A stretch of 11,235 bases of DNA. Origin: an uncultured Blautia sp. GTDB lineage: Bacteria > Bacillota > Clostridia > Lachnospirales > Lachnospiraceae. The stretch is from assembly GCA_900547615.1 (NCBI GenBank), contig URHH01000078.1, forward strand, positions 1-11,235. The letters are read 5' to 3'. The notes under the pieces are model-generated. The model worked only from the letters and a program-made list of their open reading frames with translations, was not told the DNA's origin and did no database searches. Below, in pieces: positions 1 to 5,933 of the stretch. Numbering within the stretch: position 1 is the first letter of the stretch; each line of letters opens with the position of its first letter. Position numbers and translations under genes: made by a program.

Positions 1-24
1 TACTAACTGGTTGAATGTTGGCAT
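1..24 (-). CDS. rpsL: 30S ribosomal protein S12, first 8 codons only (partial)
   Basis: Reading the minus strand from base 24 gives MPTFNQLV, the highly conserved N-terminus of ribosomal protein S12; the rest lies beyond the left edge. S12 is part of the decoding centre of the 30S subunit. The ATG at 24-22 is preceded by a strong Shine-Dalgarno (GGGAGGTG, about 32-39 on the plus strand). In Firmicutes rpsL normally heads rpsG, fusA and tuf, so the str operon probably continues leftward out of the window. Its promoter is separate from that of rpoC (see 135-163). Only eight residues are visible, but start, ribosome binding site, promoter and the nearby rpoC all agree. Confidence 0.9.
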
Positions 25-50
25 TCCATTTCACCTCCCGATTTATTTCT

Positions 51-67
51 CCATAAGTTTCTTATGG
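51..67 (-). other. Leader hairpin of the rpsL transcript
   Basis: CCATAAG (51-57) and CTTATGG (61-67) form a perfect 7-bp stem with a 3-base loop in the rpsL 5' leader, about 25 bases before the start codon and just ahead of the Shine-Dalgarno. It has no T-run after it, so it is not a terminator. It may stabilise the leader or affect ribosome loading; no known ribosomal-protein leader class is recognised. Confidence 0.5.
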
Positions 68-134
68 GGCCTTGCGGTTGCTATTATCATTTGAATGCGC
101 ACAAAAAAATTACGTTACATTCGCACGCCAGATT

Positions 135-163
135 ATTATAGCCCGTAATTTTGGGGCTGTCAA
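135..163 (-). promoter_or_regulatory. Consensus sigma-A promoter of rpsL
   Basis: On the minus strand a perfect -35 TTGACA (163-158) and a perfect -10 TATAAT (140-135) are separated by exactly 17 bases. Transcription should start near base 128, giving a leader of about 100 bases before rpsL. This is the strongest promoter in the window, as expected for a ribosomal operon. A short inverted repeat AGCCC/GGGCT (140-144 and 154-158) fills most of the spacer. Confidence 0.88.
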
Positions 164-181
164 GCCATTTTCTGCGAATCC

Positions 182-210
182 TTGCTTTTTTTCTTTTCCC
201 TTATTATAAT
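182..210 (+). promoter_or_regulatory. Sigma-A promoter of the amidase gene
   Basis: TTGCTT (182-187), a 17-base spacer and a perfect TATAAT (205-210) precede the amidase ATG at 244. Transcription should start near 217, leaving a leader of about 27 bases with the ribosome binding site GAAAGGAG. The promoter stands back to back with the rpsL promoter: only 18 bases separate the two -35 boxes. Confidence 0.78.
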
Positions 211-243
211 GAGACTATATTATTCACACAGAAAGGAGCCATT

Positions 244-1242
244 ATGAACAAAAAACCTTCTCCTTCTTCTCTGCTTCTGTTTTTTACAGGGCTTCTCTGT
301 ATTGGTTTTTTGATTTTTTTCAGTTCTACAACGTATAAACAACTGGATTCCACGCAGAAGCAGCTTGAAGCTCCCGAGGAGTATCTTACAAAAAATCGTG
401 AAGAAATCAAACAGGCAGAAGATGTTTTTACCAAAATAGTGGACAGTAAAAAAGCAGCCATAAAATATCAGAAGCAAAAAGAAGAAACACGAAATCAGGA
501 AAAAGAGCGTGAACGCGCTCCTCAGGCAGGTAAAAGCAGCGAAAACGCAAAACCTTCTGTTTTCAGTGAGGAAGGGCAGGACAACCTTACCAGCCCGGAC
601 GCCGCAAACGGACATATTGTAGGAATCGATCCGGGGCATCAGAGCGAAAATGTTGACATGAGCGCTACAGAGCCTCTTGGTCCCGGTTCTTCCGAAATGA
701 AAGCAAAAGCTTCTACAGGAACACAAGGTACTTACACAGGTGTACCGGAATATTCCCTGAACCTTGATATTTCTCTTCTTTTAAGAGATGAACTTACAAA
801 GAGAGGCTATCAGGTTGTGATGACGAGAACAGATAATGAAACAGCGATCAGCAACAAAGAGCGTGCAGAACTTGCCGCCTCAAAAGGCGCTGAAATTTAT
901 GTGCGGATCCACGCAAACGGGGAGGACAGCCACACAGCTTCAGGGGCGCTTACCATGTCCCCTTCTTCTCAGAATCCTTTTGTCCCTCAGCTTTATGAGG
1001 AATCAAACCGTCTGTCCCAGTGCATCATTGATGCATACTGCAGTGCAACCGGATTTTCCAATCTTGGCGTGCAGTATTACGATAATATGACCGGAATCAA
1101 CTGGAGTAAAGTTCCTGTGACGATTCTGGAAATGGGATTTATGACAAATGAACATGATGATACAAAAATGAATGACCCTGCATTCCGCCAGACAATGGTA
1201 CAGGGTATTGCAGATGGGATCGACGCTTATTTTCAGAATTAA
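244..1242 (+). CDS. Membrane-anchored N-acetylmuramoyl-L-alanine amidase (Amidase_3 family)
   Basis: Zinc amidase that cleaves the bond between N-acetylmuramic acid and the first alanine of peptidoglycan. The 332-residue product has a short basic N-terminus, one membrane segment at about 9-27 and a Lys/Glu-rich, probably coiled-coil stalk at about 31-95. A polar linker follows, then the catalytic domain from about 124. Family signatures are IDPGHQ (zinc His132), Glu169 in PEYSLNLD, RIHANG (His223) and TILEMGFMTN (catalytic Glu296), so all zinc and catalytic positions are present. The start at 244 is chosen over an upstream in-frame ATG because GAAAGGAG sits 6 bases before it and the promoter lies inside the longer reading frame. 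There is no SH3 or other wall-binding domain, so anchoring is through the N-terminal segment. It has its own promoter; the next gene may be partly read through from it. Confidence 0.92.
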   Translation: MNKKPSPSSLLLFFTGLLCIGFLIFFSSTTYKQLDSTQKQLEAPEEYLTKNREEIKQAEDVFTKIVDSKKAAIKYQKQKEETRNQEKERERAPQAGKSSENAKPSVFSEEGQDNLTSPDAANGHIVGIDPGHQSENVDMSATEPLGPGSSEMKAKASTGTQGTYTGVPEYSLNLDISLLLRDELTKRGYQVVMTRTDNETAISNKERAELAASKGAEIYVRIHANGEDSHTASGALTMSPSSQNPFVPQLYEESNRLSQCIIDAYCSATGFSNLGVQYYDNMTGINWSKVPVTILEMGFMTNEHDDTKMNDPAFRQTMVQGIADGIDAYFQN

Positions 1243-1304
1243 TAAAAATAACAAGTTCACGATTATATTTGTTTCCACCAGTTTTGTAACTGCACAACGA
1301 CTTT

Positions 1305-1333
1305 TTGATTTTATATCAATTTTATTTTACAGT
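1305..1333 (+). promoter_or_regulatory. Candidate promoter of the serine hydrolase gene
   Basis: TTGATT (1305-1310) and TACAGT (1328-1333) are 17 bases apart, each matching consensus in four of six positions. If used, transcription would begin near 1340, just ahead of the stem-loop, giving a leader of about 120 bases. Later -10-like sequences such as TGTAAT (1423-1428) lack a matching -35. Confidence 0.38.
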
Positions 1334-1347
1334 AAATTTCACATGAA

Positions 1348-1408
1348 TTTTTCGCTTCCACAAGCAAATCCTTGGCAGATTTTCTTGATTTGCGGTGGAA
1401 ACGAAAAA
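1348..1408. repeat. Long imperfect inverted repeat / stem-loop
   Basis: The left arm (1348-1370) and right arm (1387-1408) can form 20 base pairs: TTTTTCG with CGAAAAA, TTCCAC with GTGGAA, and GCAAATC with GATTTGC. One C/A mismatch and one AA/G internal loop interrupt it, and the loop is 16 bases (1371-1386). No T-run follows on the plus strand, so it is not a typical terminator. It lies in the leader of the downstream hydrolase and could protect the mRNA, bind a regulator or be a small palindromic element. Confidence 0.7.
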
Positions 1409-1459
1409 CACTGTGAATCCTCTGTAATAAAAATTTTCAAAATACAAAGGAGGCTCTTT

Positions 1460-2563
1460 ATGGATGACAACACCCCCAGACAAAAGAAACCCGTTTTTCT
1501 TTATATTGTAATTGCGGTTCTCGTTGCTGCACTTGCAGCCCTTGGCATTCTGACTTTTTTAAGTCTCAACCGCCTTACCGCTCTTCAGGCAAAGGTAAAT
1601 GAAATGCAGAATACTGTAAAAGAAATCAGCGATTCTGCCGCCAGTTTAAAACAGCAGGCAAAAGAACTTAAAAAGCTGGAAGCGCAGGAGGCTGCTGCCG
1701 GTGCTGCTTCGCAGGATCAAAATAGCGAACAGAATAATGACTCACAAAACAGCGCGCCGCAGGAAGAGGGAATGCTCTCTCCTTCCTCAGGCAATTCCTT
1801 CACAGATAATACAGACGAAAGCCTGGACAGCCTTCTTTCCCAGATCACCACGCTTCTTCCCCAGGATAATGGAAACTGGTCTGTCTATGTGTGCAATCTT
1901 GCGAAAGGCTCCGAAGGCTCTGTAAACAGCACAAAAATGCAGGCAGCCAGCCTGATCAAGCTGTTTATTATGGGAGCTGTATATGAAAATTATGACGCAC
2001 TTGCAGAACAGTACGGAAATGAAGCTCTGGAAAGCAATCTGAACGCTATGATCACAGTAAGCGACAACGCTGCCGCCAACACTCTTGTGGGATACCTGGG
2101 AGGCGGTGATAATGAGGCCGGAAAAAATGTGGTAAATCAGTTCTGTCAGGCGCACGGCTACACCGATACCTCTATGGGACGAATGCTGGAGGAAGGAACG
2201 GAAAACGGCGATAACTATACCTCCGTGAAAGACTGCGGCGCTTTTCTCAGGGAAATTTACCAGCTCTGCAGCAATATCCCAACAGAATCTACATTGAAAA
2301 ATGCAGAGGCAATGTACCACCTGTTAAAGCTTCAGACGCGCACAAACAAAATCCCGGCGCAGATGCCGGAGGGCGTTCATGTAGCCAACAAAACTGGCGA
2401 ACTTGCCACTGTGGAAAACGATGCGGGAATTATTTATGACACAGCAAACGACATCGACCTTGTGGTATGCTTTATGTCAGAAAATCTCACAGATGCAGGA
2501 AAAGCCCAAGAAAACATCGCTTACCTGAGCCGATTGATCTACGGATATTATAATGAGATTTAA
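1460..2563 (+). CDS. Membrane-anchored class A beta-lactamase-like serine hydrolase
   Basis: The 367-residue protein begins with a cytoplasmic stub, one membrane segment (about 12-34), a heptad-like coiled coil (about 36-78) and an Asn/Gln/Ser/Glu-rich linker to about 118. The catalytic domain follows. It carries the penicillin-recognising enzyme motifs in order: SLIK (Ser164, Lys167), SDN (201-203) and KTG (311-313). Between SDN and KTG, Glu245 and Asn249 are spaced like Glu166 and Asn170 of the class A omega loop, but the loop looks shorter than usual. There is no cleavable signal or lipobox, so the enzyme should stay tethered outside the membrane. AAAGGAGG ends 7 bases before the ATG at 1460 and decides the start. 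It could be a true beta-lactamase, or a hydrolase or sensor of wall peptides; motifs alone do not settle this. The stop lies 3 bases from that of the convergent LysR gene. Confidence 0.85.
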   Translation: MDDNTPRQKKPVFLYIVIAVLVAALAALGILTFLSLNRLTALQAKVNEMQNTVKEISDSAASLKQQAKELKKLEAQEAAAGAASQDQNSEQNNDSQNSAPQEEGMLSPSSGNSFTDNTDESLDSLLSQITTLLPQDNGNWSVYVCNLAKGSEGSVNSTKMQAASLIKLFIMGAVYENYDALAEQYGNEALESNLNAMITVSDNAAANTLVGYLGGGDNEAGKNVVNQFCQAHGYTDTSMGRMLEEGTENGDNYTSVKDCGAFLREIYQLCSNIPTESTLKNAEAMYHLLKLQTRTNKIPAQMPEGVHVANKTGELATVENDAGIIYDTANDIDLVVCFMSENLTDAGKAQENIAYLSRLIYGYYNEI

Positions 2564-2566
2564 GAT

Positions 2567-3442
2567 CTACTCCTGCTCCATCAGAATCTCAATTAAATAC
2601 TGAAATGCTTCCGGCATTTTCTTCCTCTTATGGTAAATAAGAGAGAACTGGCGGTTAAACTCCTTCGGATAAACAGGAAGGAGCTTAACCGTCTCTTTTT
2701 TTATCTCTTCCTGTAAAATCCTTTTGGGAAGAACGGAAATCCCGTCCAGATTTTTAATTCCGTGAATGAGCGCCTGATTGCTCATGCTTTCCCAGAGAAT
2801 GCGGTACTTTAACTGACGGATTTTCATAAGGCTGTCAAATGCTTCTCTGCTGGCGCTCCCCGGCTCTCTCATAAAAAAAGGATACTCTGCAATTTCCTCA
2901 AGCGTTACTTTCTGCCTTTCTGCCAGAGGATGTTTTTTTCCACAGACAAAGGAAAACTCATCAGAACAGAAAGGAACCTCCTCAAGCTGGCTGCTTCCTG
3001 TCTTATCTTCCACAAGCCCTATATCCTGCTCGTTTTTTACAACAGCCTGTACAATATTCCTGGAATTTTGAACCGTAACCTGAACCTCACATTCCCTGTA
3101 TTTTTCCTGAAATTTCCGGATCACCTGGGGCAAAATCGTATTCCCGATTGTAATACTGGAACCAATATGCAGTTTTAACGGCGCTGCGGAAGTGCGCATA
3201 ACTCCTTCCGTCTCCTCCATAAGCTCCAGAATCTGTCTTGCATATCCGTAAAGAGCCGTACCTTTTTCTGTGGGAAAAATCCTCCGGTTGATCCTGTTAA
3301 AAAGCCGTACCTGATAATGCTCTTCCATCTCCCTGACAGCAAGGCTCACGCTCGGCTGCGTCATGTATAATTTTTCCGCAGCCTTTGTTATGCTCATTTC
3401 CCTGTAAACTGCCGCAAAAATCCTGAAATGTCTTAACGTCAT
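2567..3442 (-). CDS. LysR-family transcriptional regulator
   Basis: The length of 291 residues is normal for the family. The N-terminal winged helix-turn-helix spans about 1-60, with the recognition region AAEKLYMTQPSVSLAVREME at 21-40 followed by LFNR. The rest is the two-lobed effector domain, including REPGSASRE (192-200), common in the CysB/CbbR-like part of the family. AAGGAG ends 9 bases before the ATG at 3442. The gene is divergent from the two CHR-transporter genes across a gap of about 155 bases, the classic LysR arrangement, so it probably controls them in response to an unknown small molecule and may repress itself. A specific gene name is not warranted. Its 3' end is only 3 bases from the stop of the opposing hydrolase gene. 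Confidence 0.93.
   Translation of the reverse strand: MTLRHFRIFAAVYREMSITKAAEKLYMTQPSVSLAVREMEEHYQVRLFNRINRRIFPTEKGTALYGYARQILELMEETEGVMRTSAAPLKLHIGSSITIGNTILPQVIRKFQEKYRECEVQVTVQNSRNIVQAVVKNEQDIGLVEDKTGSSQLEEVPFCSDEFSFVCGKKHPLAERQKVTLEEIAEYPFFMREPGSASREAFDSLMKIRQLKYRILWESMSNQALIHGIKNLDGISVLPKRILQEEIKKETVKLLPVYPKEFNRQFSLIYHKRKKMPEAFQYLIEILMEQE
2602..2630 (+). terminator. Weak candidate terminator for the serine hydrolase gene
   Basis: AAATGC (2603-2608) and GCATTT (2614-2619) form a 6-bp stem with loop TTCCG, followed by a T-rich stretch TCTTCCTCTT. It lies 40 bases past the hydrolase stop, inside the opposing LysR gene. The stem is short and AT-rich, so this is tentative. Confidence 0.3.
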
Positions 3443-3510
3443 ATTTCCCTTCTCCTTCTGCCGATGCGTTGCCGCACGCCTTGTACTTTACGATTCTGTC
3501 TTTTTCACAT

Positions 3511-3531
3511 ATTAATTTGCCTATGTTTAAT
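3511..3531. promoter_or_regulatory. Candidate LysR-type operator
   Basis: ATTAA (3511-3515) and TTAAT (3527-3531) form an inverted repeat with an 11-base gap between the LysR gene and the transporter genes. The spacing suits a LysR-type site and it covers the -35 box of the transporter promoter. The surroundings are AT-rich, so a chance match is quite possible. Confidence 0.35.
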
Positions 3532-3545
3532 TATTTAATTATACT
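3517..3545 (+). promoter_or_regulatory. Candidate promoter of the CHR transporter operon
   Basis: TTGCCT (3517-3522) and TATACT (3540-3545) are 17 bases apart, with a start expected near 3552 and a leader of about 45 bases to the ATG at 3598. The -35 box lies within the inverted repeat proposed as the regulator site. Confidence 0.55.
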
Positions 3546-3597
3546 ATTTGAATTATATATAGAAAGCGTTTATACTTCAAGACAAAGGAGGAGAAAA

Positions 3598-4164
3598 ATG
3601 AAAGAGAAAAAAAGTACCATTCTGAAAAAACTGTTCTTTTCAACCTTATATTTAAGCGCCTTTACTTTTGGAGGAGGTTACGTGATCGTCACTCTTCTGA
3701 AAAATAAATTTGTAGACGAATACCACTGGATCGACGAGGAAGAAATGCTGGATCTCGTTGCCATTGCCCAGTCCTCTCCCGGAGCAATCGCAGTCAACGG
3801 CGCTATTGTCGTAGGGTATAAGCTTGGAGGCATTCCCGGTGTTCTTGTTTCCGTCCTGGGCGCAATCCTTCCCCCTATGATCATTTTGTCTCTGATTTCC
3901 GTAATTTACGATTTTTTTATTACAAATCCGTATATCCGCGCCATGTTAAACGGCATGACAGCAGGTGTGGGCGCTGTGATCGTTTCTGTTGTATATGATA
4001 TGGGAAGTAATATTGTGAAGAAAAAAGACTGGATCCAGATTGTAATTATGATTGTAAGCTTCATTCTCTGCTGGTTCTTTAAAGTCAATGTGATTTACAT
4101 TATCCTGGCTGTGGCAGCGTTTGGAGCTGTGCGCACTGTCCTCTCAGAAAGGAGAAAATCATGA
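3598..4164 (+). CDS. CHR-family (chromate-transporter-like) half-size protein, first of pair
   Basis: This 188-residue, mostly hydrophobic protein has about five to six membrane segments. It carries the CHR-domain signatures FGGGY (24-28), SPGAIAVN (60-67) and a following LPP (91-93). Family members export chromate or move other oxyanions by an unsettled mechanism; short versions work as pairs encoded side by side. AAAGGAGGAG directly before the ATG at 3598 sets the start; an upstream in-frame ATG at 3469 would put the promoter inside the gene. The stop overlaps the start of the next gene in ATGA, so the two are translationally coupled. The divergent LysR gene is the probable regulator. Chromate itself is a doubtful natural substrate for an anaerobe; a sulfate-like or organic anion is equally possible. 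Confidence 0.88.
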   Translation: MKEKKSTILKKLFFSTLYLSAFTFGGGYVIVTLLKNKFVDEYHWIDEEEMLDLVAIAQSSPGAIAVNGAIVVGYKLGGIPGVLVSVLGAILPPMIILSLISVIYDFFITNPYIRAMLNGMTAGVGAVIVSVVYDMGSNIVKKKDWIQIVIMIVSFILCWFFKVNVIYIILAVAAFGAVRTVLSERRKS

Positions 4165-4727
4165 TCTACCTACAGCTATTTTTAAGTTTCCTGCAGATCG
4201 GAGCATTCAGCTTCGGCGGAGGCTATGCGGCAATGCCGCTTATTCAGGAACAGGTTGTCATACAGCATTCCTGGCTTACTATGGATTCCTTTTCCAACCT
4301 TGTGACCATTGCGGAAATGACGCCCGGGCCCATTGCAGTAAACGCCGCAACCTTCGTAGGAACGCAGATTGCAGGAATACCGGGAGCAATCGTGGCAACT
4401 TTTGGCTGTATTCTCCCCTCCTGTATTTTTGTGACAGGGCTTGCTTATATTTATACAAAATACCGCAATCTCTCTGTTTTGCAGGGAACTCTGGCTTCCC
4501 TTCGCCCGGCTGTTGTCGCCATGATCGCAAAAGCAGGAGTTTCTATTCTTGTCTCTGCTTTCTTTATAAACGGGGTCATTTCCTTTGCACCGGAAAATAT
4601 TTCCTTCCGCATGGTACTTTACTTTGCCGCTGCACTTGTTATGCTGCGAAAGTTTAAAATGAACCCCATCCTCGTCATGGTTTTGTGCGGACTTTTTGAG
4701 ACTGCGGCATATGCTGTTTTACACTGA
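4161..4727 (+). CDS. CHR-family (chromate-transporter-like) half-size protein, second of pair
   Basis: This is also 188 residues long and shows the same signatures at nearly the same places: FGGGY (18-22), TPGPIAVN (54-61) and LP (85-86), then several hydrophobic segments to the C-terminus. It is clearly related to its upstream partner, and the two probably form a heterodimer equal to one full-length ChrA-type carrier. AGAAAGGAG stands 6 bases before the ATG at 4161, which overlaps the stop of the first gene by 4 bases. The last 9 bases overlap the end of the convergent 404-residue-protein gene (TGA at 4725-4727 against TAA at 4721-4719). No terminator is evident in between. Confidence 0.88.
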   Translation: MIYLQLFLSFLQIGAFSFGGGYAAMPLIQEQVVIQHSWLTMDSFSNLVTIAEMTPGPIAVNAATFVGTQIAGIPGAIVATFGCILPSCIFVTGLAYIYTKYRNLSVLQGTLASLRPAVVAMIAKAGVSILVSAFFINGVISFAPENISFRMVLYFAAALVMLRKFKMNPILVMVLCGLFETAAYAVLH

Positions 4728-5933
4728 TTCTTCTCCCTCCTCGTAGGATTTTTCCCATATCTCGGAAAAAACAGCGAGGGGGCAGTCTGTCAAAAGACAC
4801 ATAAGGAGAAAACATTCATAAGGATTGACAATGTATATTTCTCCCATTCCGCATCTGTTCAGGATCTCCTGGATTTTTGTAAGAAAACACTGGTATCTTG
4901 CATACGGATCTTCTTCCTGCATTTTCTGGGATACCACAAAAAATTCAAGAGTGATCAGGTCAAAACGTTCCACCGGGAACTTATGGTTTAAAATATTTGT
5001 AATTCTCTGTCTGCTGAATCTCTTCTGACTGAAATGCTTTGCAAGAATGGACGCAGACATTTTCTTTAAATTACCCATATTATTAATAGGGATTCCGCTG
5101 CATATTACTTTTTCCACATCAGAAGGCGTAATGTTCTCCGCTGTCCACACTTTTTCCCTTCCCCGCTCTTCTTCGTCCTTAGAGTACATGGAAGCAATAA
5201 TTTCCTTTGCCTCCTGAAGAAGGCGAGTAAATTCCTGAAACGCCTGGCTTTTTTCTGATTTTGGATCCTCGTATCCCCCTTTTAAATAGGCAAGATATTT
5301 CAGAAGCTTCTCTTCTGTGTCAATGGTAAAATCTCTTCCAAACACAACCTCCCCCGGTTTCTTTTTCCAGGGAACAAGTTCCTTGTATTTTTCCTTATAT
5401 TCTTCCGCCTTATAATAACCAAACTGGTTTGTATAACAATACCAATAAATCACTTCTTCGGGATTGTGGAAATCAAAATCCTGCTCTCTCAGCACCCTTG
5501 TAAGAAAATCAGACACATCTTCTACTGTCATTCTGAGTCCGAAGCCAAGAAGAAAAACTGTCTCTCTTTTTACAGACACCTGATTCAGCCAGTTATTTAC
5601 AAGCGAACTCAGTTTTGTAGAGGTAGGGCTCATAGACTTTGGAGTGTACGTTTCCTTAAAAGAGTCCACCACAATTTCCCGGTACATTTCCTGCGGCACT
5701 TCTCCATAAGGTTCTTCTATTCCTGCCCTCTCATAAATATACCGTTTCAGATGATCTCCGAAGGAAACAAGCTCCATCTCTTTATAAAGATAGTGAAAGA
5801 TCACATCTGCATCCTCGTCCTCAAAGGACTCAAGACTTACTACCTGGCGGAATTTCTGAGCCGCCTTTCTTGTAAATTCAAAATCCTTGACAGAGTCAAA
5901 CGCTACTGTCTGTTCAAAATCCAGGTCATTCAT
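4719..5933 (-). CDS. Unrecognised protein of a kinase-phosphatase operon
   Basis: This 404-residue soluble protein has no membrane segment or signal peptide, and I do not recognise a family. It looks largely helical. The N-terminus is acidic (MNDLDFEQTVAFDS). A hydrophobic core lies around 122-165 (ETVFLLGFGLRMTVEDVSDF, then an aromatic stretch VIYWYCY at 161-167), and a Cys-containing, apparently compact C-terminal part around 342-393 includes NPYECFLLMCLL. The start at 5933 is chosen because GAGGAA (5943-5938) lies just before it; longer in-frame starts reach far into the phosphatase gene. It overlaps the phosphatase stop by 8 bases, so the two are translationally coupled. Position and coupling suggest it is a substrate, adaptor or output of the kinase-phosphatase pair; Thr9, flanked by acidic residues with Val at +1 and Phe at +3, is a plausible phosphosite. 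The function is unknown. Confidence 0.85.
   Translation of the reverse strand: MNDLDFEQTVAFDSVKDFEFTRKAAQKFRQVVSLESFEDEDADVIFHYLYKEMELVSFGDHLKRYIYERAGIEEPYGEVPQEMYREIVVDSFKETYTPKSMSPTSTKLSSLVNNWLNQVSVKRETVFLLGFGLRMTVEDVSDFLTRVLREQDFDFHNPEEVIYWYCYTNQFGYYKAEEYKEKYKELVPWKKKPGEVVFGRDFTIDTEEKLLKYLAYLKGGYEDPKSEKSQAFQEFTRLLQEAKEIIASMYSKDEEERGREKVWTAENITPSDVEKVICSGIPINNMGNLKKMSASILAKHFSQKRFSRQRITNILNHKFPVERFDLITLEFFVVSQKMQEEDPYARYQCFLTKIQEILNRCGMGEIYIVNPYECFLLMCLLTDCPLAVFSEIWEKSYEEGEESV

Larger units (their letters stand above)
1243..1459. other. Intergenic region between amidase and serine hydrolase genes
   Basis: AT-rich 217-base gap with no convincing gene. It holds a candidate promoter (1305-1333), a long imperfect stem-loop (1348-1408) and a sequence (1268-1279) able to pair with the right arm of that stem-loop instead. 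No standard terminator with a GC stem and T-run follows the amidase, so read-through into the next gene is possible. Confidence 0.6.

Noticed and set aside
220..726. Minus-strand open frame of 168 codons opposite the amidase
   Set aside because: Cys/Phe-rich translation typical of a shadow frame, opposite a gene with intact amidase motifs.
1348..1408. Stem-loop as the amidase terminator
   Set aside because: No T-run follows the right arm on the plus strand, and the stem is moderate in GC with a large loop.
1172..1459. Upstream extension of the serine hydrolase into the amidase gene
   Set aside because: It would cover the stem-loop and candidate promoter and overlap the amidase end; the ATG at 1460 has a strong Shine-Dalgarno followed by a proper membrane anchor.
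4121..4657. Plus-strand open frame of 178 codons over the second CHR gene
   Set aside because: Out of frame with the CHR protein, which carries conserved motifs; the translation is Cys/Arg/His-rich with no family signature.
4739..4772. TTTTTCC/GGAAAAA inverted repeat as terminator at the convergent junction
   Set aside because: The stem is nearly all A/T with no following T-run, and it lies in codons of the 404-residue protein.
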